Part shown: in pieces, positions 7,865-16,784 of the stretch
Layout: each line of letters begins with the position of its first letter
Numbering within the stretch: the stretch's first letter is position 1
Origin: Mesorhizobium sp. CA14
GTDB lineage: Bacteria > Pseudomonadota > Alphaproteobacteria > Rhizobiales > Rhizobiaceae
Reading direction: 5' to 3'
Assembly (NCBI RefSeq): GCF_020165195.1
Contig: NZ_JAIUHR010000029.1
Span: 25,740-89,739, forward strand
DNA: 64,000 nt
Program-made: the position numbers and the translations under genes
Notes under the pieces: generated by a model
Told to the model about the DNA's origin: nothing
Databases searched by the model: none
Seen by the model: only the letters and a program-made list of their open reading frames with translations

Positions 7865-8227
7865 ATGACCGACCTCAACACGATCGCCCGTAACTACATC
7901 GCCGCCTGGAACGAGAGCGATGCGACCCGCCGCAAGGCGCTGCTCGACGCGGCGTTCACCAAGGATGTCAGCTATCGCGACCCGGTCATGCAGGGCGACG
8001 GCCGTGACGGCATCGCGGCGCTGATCGACGGCGTCCAGCAGCGTTTCGCCGGCTTCCGCTTCTCGCTCAAAGGCGAGCCGGACGGTTTCGCCGACAATAT
8101 CCGCTTCTCGTGGAATCTGGGACCGGAAAGCAGCGAGTCCGTCATCGAAGGCACCGACATCGGCGTCATCGAGGATGGTCGGCTGAAGAGCGTCACCGGG
8201 TTTTTGGACAAGGTGCCGGCGCAATGA
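7865..8227 (+). CDS. NTF2-like/SnoaL-like small protein
   Basis: A 120-residue single-domain protein of the NTF2/SnoaL cone fold, recognised from the opening IARNYIAAWNESDATRRKALLDAAFTKD, the central YRDPVMQGDGRDGIAALI and the closing GRLKSVTGFLDKVPA. These proteins bind small hydrophobic ligands or act as isomerases; nothing fixes a substrate. The ATG at 7865 is preferred over one two codons earlier because the GAAGGA site then has a normal 8-base spacing. It is divergent from xylA (111 bp) and convergent with xylB. Confidence 0.8.
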   Translation: MTDLNTIARNYIAAWNESDATRRKALLDAAFTKDVSYRDPVMQGDGRDGIAALIDGVQQRFAGFRFSLKGEPDGFADNIRFSWNLGPESSESVIEGTDIGVIEDGRLKSVTGFLDKVPAQ

Positions 8228-8246
8228 GGCTAAATGGGTAAGAGGG

Positions 8247-8420
8247 GCGCGAGGCACCCCCCTCTGCCCTGCCGGGCATCTCCCCCTCAAGGGGGGAGAT
8301 TGACTGTCACGCGGACCTTCGCCAATCGCCAGCATTGAAAAAAGCGCGGCAGCGCCGAAGCTGCCAATCTCCCCCCTTGAGGGGGAGATGCCCGGCAGGG
8401 CAGAGAGGGGGGCCTCGCGC
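8247..8420. repeat. Long inverted repeat, palindromic element between convergent genes
   Basis: Two nearly identical 56-bp arms (8247-8302 and 8365-8420) in inverted orientation flank a 62-bp centre. Each arm contains its own small palindrome CTCCCCCTCAAGGGGGGAG and the segment CTGCCCTGCCGGGCATC. It fills the gap between the NTF2-like gene and xylB and could work as a two-way terminator. It belongs to the same broad class of GC-rich palindromes as those at 32824-32964 and inside xdhC. Confidence 0.85.
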
Positions 8421-8424
8421 ATAC

Positions 8425-9879
8425 TCACGCAGTAACAGCCCTTATTGCCGGATACAGCGCCCGATACCTCTGATAGGCATCGGCATAAGCGCTGCCCAGC
8501 CCGGCATCCGGCTCGACCGTCGCATCCGTCGCCGGCGCGGTGCAGACGGCAAGCGGATCGGCGCCGGTCGCGGCGATCAACCCCAACCGCGCCGCGCCGA
8601 AGGCGGCGCCGAAATCGCCATCGGCCGGGATGTCGACCGGCACCTGCAGCGCGGTGGCGATCGCCTTCAGCCAATAGCGCGAGCGCGAGCCGCCGCCGAT
8701 CGCGGTCACCCGGCTCAGTATCGTGCCGGCCGTCTTCAGCGCTTCGAGACTGTCGCGGAAGGCGAAGGCGACGCCCTCGAGCACGGCCTGCGTCAGCACG
8801 GCCCGGCTCGATTGATGCGCGAGGCCAGTGAAGGAGCCGCGGATGGCGGAATCATTGTGTGGCGTCCGCTCGCCCGAGAGATAGGGCAGGAAGGTGACGC
8901 CCGTCGGCGCCCTGAGCTTGTCGCCAAGCTCGCCGGTCAGGTCGCCGGCGTCCTTTCCGGTGATCTCCGACAGCCAGTTGAGCGAATCGGTGGCCGACAG
9001 GATCACGCCCATCTGGTGCCAGGTGTCGGGCAGCGCATGACAGAATGTGTGCACCGCGCTTTCCGGATTGGGCAGATAGGAGGCGTTTGCCGCAAAGAGC
9101 ACGCCCGACGTGCCGAGCGAGACGAAAGCATACCCGGCGCCGACCGTGCCCATGCCGCAGGCGGAGGCCGCATTGTCGCCGGCGCCGCCGGCAATTGGAA
9201 TTCCCGCCGCGATCCCCCATTTCGACGCGAGCTCGCCGCGCAAGGCGCCGGCCTTGGCCGTGCCTTCGACCAGCGACGGCATGTGCTTCTCGTCGAGCGA
9301 TGTCGCCGCCAGCAGTTCCGGCGACCAGCGGCGCTTGCCGACATCGAGCCACGAGGTGCCGGCCGAATCCGACATTTCGGAAATGTGCTCGCCGGTCAGC
9401 CAGAGTCGCAGGTAATCCTTGGGCAGCAGCACTTTGGCGATGGCGGCGAAGGTCCCGGCTTCGTGTTCTTTCACCCAGGCAAGCTTCGGCGCGGTGAAGC
9501 CGGGAAAGACGATGTTGCCGGTGAGCTTGCGGAAGCGCGGATCGGCATCGAGCGCCGCCGCCTCGACATGGCTGCGCGTGTCGTTCCACAGGATGCAGGG
9601 GCGCAGCACCTTGTCCGAGGTATCGAGCAGGGTGGCGCCATGCATCTGGCCGGAAAGGCCGATACCCTTGACCGCGGCAAGCTCCTTCGGGTGCGAAGCC
9701 TTGAGCTCGGCAATCGCCGTCTCGCAGGCCTCGATCCAATGCGCCGGATCCTGTTCCGACCAACCGGGATGCGGCCGCGAGACGTCGAGCGAGCCATGGC
9801 CGGAGCCGATGACTTTCTGGCCGTCGTCGATCAGCAGCGCCTTGACGCCCGAAGTGCCCAGGTCGAGGCCGAGATACAT
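8425..9879 (-). CDS. xylB: Xylulokinase
   Basis: Phosphorylates D-xylulose to xylulose 5-phosphate (FGGY carbohydrate kinase). The 484-residue protein opens with the ATPase phosphate-1 motif MYLGLDLGTSGVKALL, has GIGLSGQMHGATLLD and ILWNDTRSH blocks typical of xylulokinases, FLPYLSGERTPHND late in the N-lobe junction, and the adenosine motif IGGGSRSRYWLKAIATALQ near the C-terminus. A strong GGGAGG site precedes the start. A 9-bp perfect inverted repeat sits 22-44 bases upstream. Function firm. Confidence 0.96.
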   Translation of the reverse strand: MYLGLDLGTSGVKALLIDDGQKVIGSGHGSLDVSRPHPGWSEQDPAHWIEACETAIAELKASHPKELAAVKGIGLSGQMHGATLLDTSDKVLRPCILWNDTRSHVEAAALDADPRFRKLTGNIVFPGFTAPKLAWVKEHEAGTFAAIAKVLLPKDYLRLWLTGEHISEMSDSAGTSWLDVGKRRWSPELLAATSLDEKHMPSLVEGTAKAGALRGELASKWGIAAGIPIAGGAGDNAASACGMGTVGAGYAFVSLGTSGVLFAANASYLPNPESAVHTFCHALPDTWHQMGVILSATDSLNWLSEITGKDAGDLTGELGDKLRAPTGVTFLPYLSGERTPHNDSAIRGSFTGLAHQSSRAVLTQAVLEGVAFAFRDSLEALKTAGTILSRVTAIGGGSRSRYWLKAIATALQVPVDIPADGDFGAAFGAARLGLIAATGADPLAVCTAPATDATVEPDAGLGSAYADAYQRYRALYPAIRAVTA

Positions 9880-9900
9880 GATTTCCTCCCATTGCCATTA

Positions 9901-9923
9901 ATTTTTTCGGATCTCGAAAAAAT
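9901..9923. promoter_or_regulatory. Palindrome upstream of xylB, candidate operator
   Basis: ATTTTTTCG and CGAAAAAAT form a perfect 9-bp inverted repeat around a 5-bp spacer, 22 bp upstream of the xylB start. On the xylB strand a CTTGTC hexamer (about 9943-9948) lies 17 bases before an AGATTT hexamer that overlaps the palindrome, which would place it at the promoter -10. It could be the site of a xylose regulator; no such regulator is in the window. An AT-rich stem with a 5' T-run is unlike a terminator. Confidence 0.4.
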
Positions 9924-9960
9924 CTGGCTCGGCAGTTTTTAAGACAAGATCCGCTTGGGG

Positions 9961-11280
9961 TCAATTCTCGGACAAATCGGATGCGCGGCGTAAGAACAGC
10001 GCCGACAGCGGGCTGTCGGGCCGGGCGAGCCGCCGTTCAGCCGTCAGCGCCCGCGCCAGCGCCGTGTCGCCGGCGCGCAACGCGGCCTCGATCAGCGTCA
10101 GGTCGATCACGTCGCGTTGCGCATGGCTGCCGCCGAAACGGTGCGCGATCGAGCGGATCGGCCGGATCAGCCGCGCAGCCTCGCCATAGTTCCCTTCGCC
10201 AAAGGCCTTGATCGCAAGCGTCAGCGGATGCCCGACATCGCGCGTGAAGGCCGCATTGTCGTCGCTGCCGCGCATCGCTTCACGCTGCGTCTCGATCAGC
10301 GTTTTCGCCGGCGCTTCCAGCCCTGCGCCGGCAAAGGCCATCATCGCATGCGCGTCGTTGAACGCGTAATTGCCGGCGGCGGCTTTCGGCATCCAGTTGG
10401 CCGCGAGCGTCGCCCAACGGTCGCCGACATCGACACCGCCGAGAGTGAGGCGCCACAGGATAGCCGAGGCATCGACCATGTTGAGCGCCAACGTCGAGCG
10501 GTCGCCGTAGATCGGCCCATCATAGAGCTTGAGCACCTCGTTCGTCTCGCCGAGATCATAGTGGAACAGCGCCAGATGCCACCAATTGTGGATCTTGAGG
10601 AAGCTGTCCGTCGACCACGCGTCGGGATTGGCCCGCATCCAGGCGATGCCGTCTCGTTGCCGGCTCTGCATTTCCATGACATGCGCGACCGCATGCTGCG
10701 CCCAGCCGTCGCGCGGTTCGATCTCGATGGCTTCTCGGCCCAGGGATTCGGCACGGGCGTAATCGCCCATTTCCTCCAACCCGAACGCCTGCATGCCGAG
10801 AATGGCGTGGTAACCCGGCATGCCTTTCTGCCAGGCCGGCAGCGCCCGGCCGATGCGGTCGCGCAGCATGCGCGCATTGCCGGTGAAGAAATCGATCTGA
10901 TGCCCGACCTGCAGCGCCAGCGCATCGCGCGGATTGTCGATCGCGATATCCTCCAGGATACGGGCGGCTTCATGCCATCGCCCTTCGGCGAGATGGCCAA
11001 GCGCCGCGACATGCGCCTGTTCGCGCGCGGTGGCGGCAAGGGGCAACGCGGCCTGATGGCTTGACCTGGCGACCGCCATCGCATCCCGCTCGGTGGCGAG
11101 GCCGAACAGATAGCCTTTGAACACATGCGCCATGACAAACGTAGGGTCATCGGCAATGGCGCGGTCGATGGAGCCGACCGGATCGCCGATGAAGCATTGC
11201 AATTCATGCACGGCGCGGGCGTAGGAGGAAAATCCGGCTTCGGTCGCGCCCGAGTAAGTCAGGCCGAATGCGTCCTTCAT
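9961..11280 (-). CDS. TPR-repeat protein
   Basis: A 439-residue protein built of degenerate tetratricopeptide repeats, read from the many A..G/A...-spaced helices such as MAHVFKGYLFGLATERDAM, ALGHLAEGRWHEAARILEDIAIDNPRD and LGMQAFGLEEMGDYARAESLGREAIEIEPRDGWAQHAVAHV. No signal peptide or membrane segment, so probably cytoplasmic. It begins MKDAFGLTYSG four bases after the stop of the LysE-type gene and is therefore likely cotranscribed with it. Proteins of this kind are usually annotated only as tetratricopeptide repeat proteins; partner and role unknown. Confidence 0.82.
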   Translation of the reverse strand: MKDAFGLTYSGATEAGFSSYARAVHELQCFIGDPVGSIDRAIADDPTFVMAHVFKGYLFGLATERDAMAVARSSHQAALPLAATAREQAHVAALGHLAEGRWHEAARILEDIAIDNPRDALALQVGHQIDFFTGNARMLRDRIGRALPAWQKGMPGYHAILGMQAFGLEEMGDYARAESLGREAIEIEPRDGWAQHAVAHVMEMQSRQRDGIAWMRANPDAWSTDSFLKIHNWWHLALFHYDLGETNEVLKLYDGPIYGDRSTLALNMVDASAILWRLTLGGVDVGDRWATLAANWMPKAAAGNYAFNDAHAMMAFAGAGLEAPAKTLIETQREAMRGSDDNAAFTRDVGHPLTLAIKAFGEGNYGEAARLIRPIRSIAHRFGGSHAQRDVIDLTLIEAALRAGDTALARALTAERRLARPDSPLSALFLRRASDLSEN

Positions 11281-11284
11281 AGCG

Positions 11285-11908
11285 TCAGTTGGCCGACCGC
11301 ATCGCCACCGTGGCGATGCCGGCGCCGACCAGCAGCGTGCCGCCGGTGCGGTTGAAGATGCGGATCGCCTTCGGGTTGCGCACGATCGCCCGGGCCCTGG
11401 ACGCGACAAGCGCGTAGCCGAAGGCGTTGAGGAAGGCCAGGGTCAGGAAGGTCGTCTCGAAGATCAGCATCTGCGTCCAGAAATCGGCATGCCGGTCGAG
11501 GAACTGCGGCAGGAAGGCGACGAAGAAGGTGATGCTCTTCGGGTTGAGCGCCGTCACCAGCCAGGCATGCGCCATCATCCTTGCTGCCGAGACCGCGTCG
11601 GTGCGGGGTTCCGCCTTCAGCGCGCCGCCGGCGCGGAACAGCTTTATGCCGAGATAGATCAGATAGCCGGCGCCGATCACCTTGAGCACGGTGAACACTG
11701 TGGCCGAAGCCGCGAGCAGCGCGCCGATACCCAGCATCGACAGCGTCATGGCGGTGAAGTCGCCCAGCGCCACGCCCACCGCCATCGGCAGCGCGGTGCG
11801 CCAGCCCTGGCCCAGCGCGTAGGAGACGACGAGGAGGATCGTCGGGCCCGGAATGACGAGAAGGATAGAAGAGGCGGCAGCGAAGGCGGCCCAGTTTTCG
11901 AAGGACAT
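11285..11908 (-). CDS. LysE/RhtB-family amino-acid exporter
   Basis: A 207-residue inner-membrane exporter with six predicted hydrophobic segments. It has the family signature near the N-terminus (IPGPTILLVVSYALGQG, with PGP), then LGDFTAMTLSMLGIGALL, and the conserved cytoplasmic-side block AWLVTALNPKSITFFVAFLPQFL. The ATG at 11908 follows an AGGAGCAGGG site. Substrate in this family (homoserine, threonine, leucine, lysine) cannot be read from sequence. First gene of a probable two-gene unit with the TPR protein. Confidence 0.9.
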   Translation of the reverse strand: MSFENWAAFAAASSILLVIPGPTILLVVSYALGQGWRTALPMAVGVALGDFTAMTLSMLGIGALLAASATVFTVLKVIGAGYLIYLGIKLFRAGGALKAEPRTDAVSAARMMAHAWLVTALNPKSITFFVAFLPQFLDRHADFWTQMLIFETTFLTLAFLNAFGYALVASRARAIVRNPKAIRIFNRTGGTLLVGAGIATVAMRSAN

Positions 11909-12131
11909 TTCCCTGCTCCTTGAGCGCAAAGAAAAGGATAAATCCTGGGGTCGTCGGGAATGTAAAGGGGCCGCTGGAAAAATCTTCGACGCCCAGGGCC
12001 TAGGGCCCATCGACCGTCGCAACGGCGGTTAAGCCGGGCTTCCGGTCTTTCACCCTTTTTCAACCATGAATCGCGAAAATGCGCACATCCGGCCGGACCG
12101 TGCTTCCCGCCGGCAGCGTAGGGTTTGGTGC

Positions 12132-12902
12132 ATGCGCGAGTTGCCGCAACGTCTGACGCCGCCTTCCGACGGCGCCGCAATCGGTACCGAAATTCAGCTT
12201 TCCCGCCGCGCCGTGTTTTCCGGCGCGGGCGCCATCGCGCTGCTCGGCCTGGCCGGCTGCAGCACCACCGACACGCTCGACCTGCCGCAGATGCAGCTCG
12301 ACAACACCGTCACCGGTTCCGTTCCCCCGATGCGTCCGGCGATCAGCGTCGACAAGAACGTCACCGGCCCCGATGTGATGTACGCCTCGCTCACCGATGG
12401 CGGCTTCCAGGTTCCGGCCGTGCCGTGGCAGAAGGTCAAGCCGCAGTTCCGCCGCCAGATCGTCGTCGACAAGACCGGCGAGGCGCCCGGCACCATCGTC
12501 GTCCATCTTGAGGAGCGCATGCTCTATCTCGTCCAGCCGGGCGGCGATGCCATCCGCTACGGCGTCGGCATCGGCAAGGACGGCTTCCGCTGGTCTGGCC
12601 GCGCCAATATCCAGTATGGCCGCGAATGGCCGGTCTGGACGCCGCCGCCGGAGATGGTCCAGCGCAAGCCGGAACTGGTGAAATGGCAGGGCGGCCAGCC
12701 CGGCGGGCTCACCAATCCGCTAGGCGCCCGGGCGCTCTACATCTACCAGAACGGCAAGGACACCGGCTATCGCATCCATGGCTCGCCCGAATGGTGGAGC
12801 ATCGGCCAGGCGATGTCGTCGGGCTGCGTGCGCCTGATCAACCAGGACATCATCGACCTCTACAGCCGCGTTTCCAAGAAGAACCCGGTTGTCGTGGTCT
12901 GA
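12132..12902 (+). CDS. L,D-transpeptidase, lipoprotein-type (ErfK/YbiS/YkuD fold)
   Basis: Periplasmic enzyme making 3-3 peptidoglycan cross-links or attaching proteins to peptidoglycan. The 256-residue product has a Tat-like twin Arg followed by a hydrophobic core and lipobox (SRRAVFSGAGAIALLGLAGC), then the YkuD catalytic domain from about residue 120 with RIHGSPEWWSIGQ and the catalytic Cys232 in SSGCVRL. An alternative upstream ATG at 12066 would add 22 residues; the signal sequence is intact either way. Mesorhizobium and other Rhizobiales carry many paralogues. Single gene, followed 112 bp later by the phosphofructokinase. Confidence 0.88.
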   Translation: MRELPQRLTPPSDGAAIGTEIQLSRRAVFSGAGAIALLGLAGCSTTDTLDLPQMQLDNTVTGSVPPMRPAISVDKNVTGPDVMYASLTDGGFQVPAVPWQKVKPQFRRQIVVDKTGEAPGTIVVHLEERMLYLVQPGGDAIRYGVGIGKDGFRWSGRANIQYGREWPVWTPPPEMVQRKPELVKWQGGQPGGLTNPLGARALYIYQNGKDTGYRIHGSPEWWSIGQAMSSGCVRLINQDIIDLYSRVSKKNPVVVV

Positions 12903-13014
12903 TCTTTCCAGGCGACCTGTGCGGCCGCCTTTTCGAGATCCCGTTTCTTCCGTTGCGCGAGGTCGCAAGACAGGCCAAGGTACCTGAAAACCTTCGCTTC
13001 GGGAGAAATCGAGC

Positions 13015-14181
13015 ATGGCTGGAACCTTCGTCATCGCGCAAGGCGGCGGCCCGACCGCCGTCATCAACCAGACGGTCGTCGGCGCCACGCTGGAAATCCG
13101 CAAGCGTCATCCAGGTGCCAAGGTGCTGGGCTCGCTCCATGGCGTGCGCGGCATTCGCGACGGCAATTATGTCGATCTCTCCGCCATCCCCGAGGACAGG
13201 CTACGGCTGATCGCCGGCACGCCGAGCGCCGCCCTCGGCTCGACCCGCGACAAGCCGGACGCCGCCTATTGCGAGGTCATCCTCAACGGCCTGAAGAAGG
13301 TCGGCGCGGACGCCTTCATCTATATCGGCGGCAACGACACCTCGGGCACGCAGCAGATCCTGACCGATGCCGCCGGCGGCTCGATCGCGTTCGTGCATGC
13401 GCCGAAGACCATCGACAACGACCTCGAGGAGAACGACCACACGCCGGGCTTCATCTCGGCTGCCGAATTCGTCGCCGGCGCCTTCCTCTCCGTCGACCTC
13501 GATTTCCGCGCCCTGCCCGGCATCTATGTCGGCATCGTCATGGGCCGGCATGCCGGCTTCCTGACCGCCGCCGCGGCCGCATGGCAGCTCGATCCCGACA
13601 GCGGACCGCATCTGGTCTACGTGCCCGAGCGCGCCTTCTCGGCGAAGCGCTTCATCGAGGAAGTGCGCGAAAAGCTGGACCGCCACAAGCGCTGCATCGT
13701 TGCCGTCTCGGAGGGCGTCAGCACTGCCGACGGCAAGGCGCTGGTCGAAAGCCTGGTGCCGCCGGACAAGCTGGAGCGCGACCAGCACGGTAACGTCAAA
13801 TTGTCGGGCAGCGACCTGCCGGCGGCGCTCGAACGGGCCTTGGCCGAAGGCCTGCCCGGCAAGCGCGCGCGGGTCGACGCGCTGGGCTACATGCCGCGCG
13901 GTTATGTCGGCGCGATCAGCGCCGTGGACGCCAAGGAAGCCTTCGATGCCGGCGCTTTCGCGGTTGCTGTCGCGGGCGAAGGCGGCGGCTCGGTCGCGCT
14001 GCAATATGACGGGTCGAAGACGGTATTGAAAAAGGTGCCGCTGAAGGCGGTGGCCGGCAAGACCCGCCATATGCCCGACGATTTCATGAAGCCGGACGCC
14101 AACCAGCTTTCGGACGCCGGCATGGCCTATCTGAAGCGGCTGGTGCCGGAAAAATACAAGGTCGGGAAGCCGTTCGTCTGA
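13015..14181 (+). CDS. pfp: PPi-dependent 6-phosphofructokinase
   Basis: Reversible phosphorylation of fructose 6-phosphate with pyrophosphate. The 388-residue protein begins with the nucleotide/PPi loop FVIAQGGGPTAVINQT. The diagnostic site reads GGNDTSGTQ, with Asp where ATP-dependent enzymes have Gly, indicating PPi use; PKTIDNDL is the family's catalytic loop, and GIVMGRHAGFLTAAAA is the substrate-binding block. Its TGA overlaps the ATG of the next gene (TGATG), indicating translational coupling. Function firm at the level of family and phosphoryl donor. Confidence 0.93.
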   Translation: MAGTFVIAQGGGPTAVINQTVVGATLEIRKRHPGAKVLGSLHGVRGIRDGNYVDLSAIPEDRLRLIAGTPSAALGSTRDKPDAAYCEVILNGLKKVGADAFIYIGGNDTSGTQQILTDAAGGSIAFVHAPKTIDNDLEENDHTPGFISAAEFVAGAFLSVDLDFRALPGIYVGIVMGRHAGFLTAAAAAWQLDPDSGPHLVYVPERAFSAKRFIEEVREKLDRHKRCIVAVSEGVSTADGKALVESLVPPDKLERDQHGNVKLSGSDLPAALERALAEGLPGKRARVDALGYMPRGYVGAISAVDAKEAFDAGAFAVAVAGEGGGSVALQYDGSKTVLKKVPLKAVAGKTRHMPDDFMKPDANQLSDAGMAYLKRLVPEKYKVGKPFV

Positions 14182-14942
14182 TGGGCGGCGGCTCGATCCC
14201 CGAGCTTGCGGTTGGCGACTGGTTCGGCAAGGCGAAAGTCGATGCCTGTACGACGATGCTGACCGAGCCTTTCGTGCATGATTTCGTGCGCGCCAATATG
14301 TGGCATCTGAAGGGCCGCGACGCCGATCTGCTGGTCGACACCGGCATGGGTATCCGCCCGCTGGCGCCTGAGATCGACACTCCGCCCGGCAAGCCGCTGA
14401 TTGTCGTCGCGACCCACATCCATCTCGACCATGTAGGCTCGCTGCATGAATTCCCGCTGCGTATGGGGCCGAAGATGAGCGCGGCGCAGTTCGACGGCAT
14501 GAACGATGCCGCTACCTACGCCTACATGTTTCACAATCTCGACGGCGCGGTCTCCAAGCTGCCGGCGCCGGACTGGAGGGCTGCCGATTACCGCATTCCA
14601 TCCGCGCCGCTGACCCGCACGCTCGACGAAGGCGATGAAGTCGATCTCGGCGACCGCAAGTTCCGTGTGCTGCATCTGCCTGGACACTCGCCGGATTCGA
14701 TCGCGCTTTTCGACGAGGCCGATGGCCTCTTCCTCGCCGGCGACGCCATCTATGACGGCATGCTGATCGACGATCTGCCGGATTCGGACCGCGCCGCCTA
14801 TTGCCGCACCATGCGGCGGCTGCTCGACCTGCCGGTACGCATCGGCCATGGCGGCCATGGCCCGAGTTTTACCGGCCAGCGAATGCGTGAGATCGCTTCC
14901 GCTTATCTGCGCCGGAGAGAGCGGTTCGTAAGCGCTCTCTGA
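14181..14942 (+). CDS. Metallo-beta-lactamase-fold hydrolase
   Basis: A 253-residue metallo-hydrolase. The zinc ligands are in THIHLDHVGS (HxHxDH) near residue 76, a downstream His in LHLPGHSPDS, the bridging Asp in LFLAGDAIYDG, and a last His in RIGHGGHGPSF. The arrangement resembles the lactonase/glyoxalase II-like branch. It starts on the last base of the pfp stop (TGATG overlap), so its product level is tied to phosphofructokinase; a link to glycolytic lactone or thioester clean-up is speculative. Substrate not assignable. Confidence 0.85.
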   Translation: MGGGSIPELAVGDWFGKAKVDACTTMLTEPFVHDFVRANMWHLKGRDADLLVDTGMGIRPLAPEIDTPPGKPLIVVATHIHLDHVGSLHEFPLRMGPKMSAAQFDGMNDAATYAYMFHNLDGAVSKLPAPDWRAADYRIPSAPLTRTLDEGDEVDLGDRKFRVLHLPGHSPDSIALFDEADGLFLAGDAIYDGMLIDDLPDSDRAAYCRTMRRLLDLPVRIGHGGHGPSFTGQRMREIASAYLRRRERFVSAL

Positions 14943-15130
14943 ATTAAATCTTCGTAAGGTCATCCAAAGGCCCTGATTCAGGCCATTCCGCACCCTAAAT
15001 CTTGATTGTCGATCCGGCCGGCTGCCATGCAAGGCGAGGCAGGCAATCCGGTCGCCGACACGCCAACGGATGCGTGCTTCGAGAGCCATCCGGGGCGCCG
15101 GATCAACCTCTCGCCCGGACAGAAACGACC

Positions 15131-16669
15131 ATGTCACCCATGAACATTCTTCGCAGACATCGCGTCGCGGCCCTGTTGGGCGCTGCGCTGATCATTTCTC
15201 CCGTTATTGGTTCCTTTGCCGAGAGCACGAACAACGCCGGATTGAGCAACGCCGTCGCCACCACGCAAACTCCCGCCGCCGGCGTCACTGCGCCTAACGG
15301 CTCCTTCGCTCCCATCGTTGCCACCACAAAGCCGGCGGTCGTGACAGTCACGACAATGATGAAGGGCCCGGCGGACGCCATGAATGAGGGTTCGCCCTTC
15401 GACGGCAACTCACCTTTCGACGAGTATTTCCGGCAATTCTTTGGCGACCAGGGCATGCCGATGCCGAAGACCCCGCCTCAGCGAGCACCACGCAGCGAGG
15501 CGCTCGGCTCCGGCTTCATCGTCAGCGCGGATGGCACAATCGTAACCAACAACCACGTCATCGACGGCGCCACCTCGATCAAGGTGACGCTCGACGATGG
15601 CACCGAGCTTCCGGCAAAGCTTGTCGGCCACGATGCGAAGCATGACCTAGCTGTGCTCAAGATCAAGGCAGACAAGCCGTTGCCGACCGTCAAGTGGGGC
15701 GATTCCAGCAAGCTGATGACCGGCGACCAGGTGCTGGCGATCGGCAACCCGTTCGGCATCGGCACCACGGTGACCGCCGGCATCGTCTCGGCGCGCGGCC
15801 GCGATCTCCATAGCGGGCCGTTCGACGATTTCATCCAGATCGACGCGCCGATCAACCACGGCAATTCGGGCGGTCCGCTGGTCGACATCCATGGCAATGT
15901 GATCGGCATCAACACCGCCATCTACTCGCCCAATGGCGGCAGCGTCGGCGTCGGCTTCGCCATCCCGTCGGACCAGGCCCAGAAAGTCGTGGCCAAGCTG
16001 ATGAAGGGCGGCGACATCGAATACGGCTATCTCGGTGTGCAGATCCAGCCGGTCACGCCGGATGTTGCCGGCGCCATTGGCCTCGACCATCCTGCCGGAG
16101 CCTTGGTCTCGTCGGTCACGCCGGGCTCGCCGGCGGCCAAGGCGGGCATCGAAGTCGGGGATGTGATCACCGGCTTCGGCGGCCAGGAGATCAAGGATCC
16201 GAAGGACCTGTCGCGTGCCGTCGCGGATGTCCCGCCTGGCAACAAGGAAACGGTCGATATCTGGCGTAAGGGCAAGGCGGTTCAGGTCTCCGCAGACGTC
16301 GGCCGCAACACCGACCAGGTGCAGACCGCCTCGAATGGCGAAGGCAGCAAGCCGTCGGCGGGCCAGGGCGTGCCGTCGCTCGGCCTCGGGCTGACCGATA
16401 TCACTCCCGACATCCGGCAGGAGCTCAATCTTGCCGACAAACAGCACGGCGCCGTGATTGAGCGTGTCAATCCGGACAAGGCGGCCTCGGCAGCGGGCCT
16501 CCAGCCGGGGGACGTGATCGTCGGCGTCGACCAGACGCCCGTAAAGAACGCCAGACAGGCGAACCAGGCGATCGCCGAGGCAGCCAAGTCGGGCAAGAAG
16601 TCGGTGCTGCTGCTTGTCGATCGCGGCGACCAGCAGATCTTCGTCGCAGTGCCTTTCGCGGCCGGCTGA
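15131..16669 (+). CDS. degP: HtrA/DegP-family periplasmic serine protease
   Basis: Do-family heat-shock protease/chaperone. The 512-residue protein has an N-terminal signal peptide (NILRRHRVAALLGAALIIS, cleavage near residue 30), a trypsin-like domain with triad His142 (NNHVIDG), Asp172 (KHDLAVLK) and Ser246 (GNSGGPL), then two PDZ domains (about 305-390 and 410-505; YLGVQIQPVTPDVA starts the first). A low-complexity linker (QTASNGEGSKPSAGQ) joins the PDZ domains. The start at 15131 is preferred over one three codons later, though neither has a strong ribosome-binding site. Rhizobiales usually have several such paralogues. Confidence 0.94.
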   Translation: MSPMNILRRHRVAALLGAALIISPVIGSFAESTNNAGLSNAVATTQTPAAGVTAPNGSFAPIVATTKPAVVTVTTMMKGPADAMNEGSPFDGNSPFDEYFRQFFGDQGMPMPKTPPQRAPRSEALGSGFIVSADGTIVTNNHVIDGATSIKVTLDDGTELPAKLVGHDAKHDLAVLKIKADKPLPTVKWGDSSKLMTGDQVLAIGNPFGIGTTVTAGIVSARGRDLHSGPFDDFIQIDAPINHGNSGGPLVDIHGNVIGINTAIYSPNGGSVGVGFAIPSDQAQKVVAKLMKGGDIEYGYLGVQIQPVTPDVAGAIGLDHPAGALVSSVTPGSPAAKAGIEVGDVITGFGGQEIKDPKDLSRAVADVPPGNKETVDIWRKGKAVQVSADVGRNTDQVQTASNGEGSKPSAGQGVPSLGLGLTDITPDIRQELNLADKQHGAVIERVNPDKAASAAGLQPGDVIVGVDQTPVKNARQANQAIAEAAKSGKKSVLLLVDRGDQQIFVAVPFAAG

Positions 16670-16784
16670 CGACTTCGTGGCGACCTATCGGTGCAAGGCG
16701 GGTCGCCAAGATTCTTGTTGCCCCGGAAGGCGTCTTCGAGAACACTCCCCGCGATCGACCAAATCCGGTGCAGGAGACGTCTCG

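Noticed and set aside
8247..8420. Insertion sequence with terminal inverted repeats
   Set aside because: The 62-bp centre has no coding capacity and no target-site duplication was obvious; it is a palindromic element, not an IS.
11281..11409. N-terminal extension of the TPR protein
   Set aside because: It overlaps the end of the LysE gene out of frame and reads as Arg/Ala/Ser-rich noise; the start at 11280 is 4 bases after the LysE stop.
13015..14181. ATP-dependent phosphofructokinase
   Set aside because: The diagnostic GGNDT motif carries the Asp of PPi-dependent enzymes instead of Gly.
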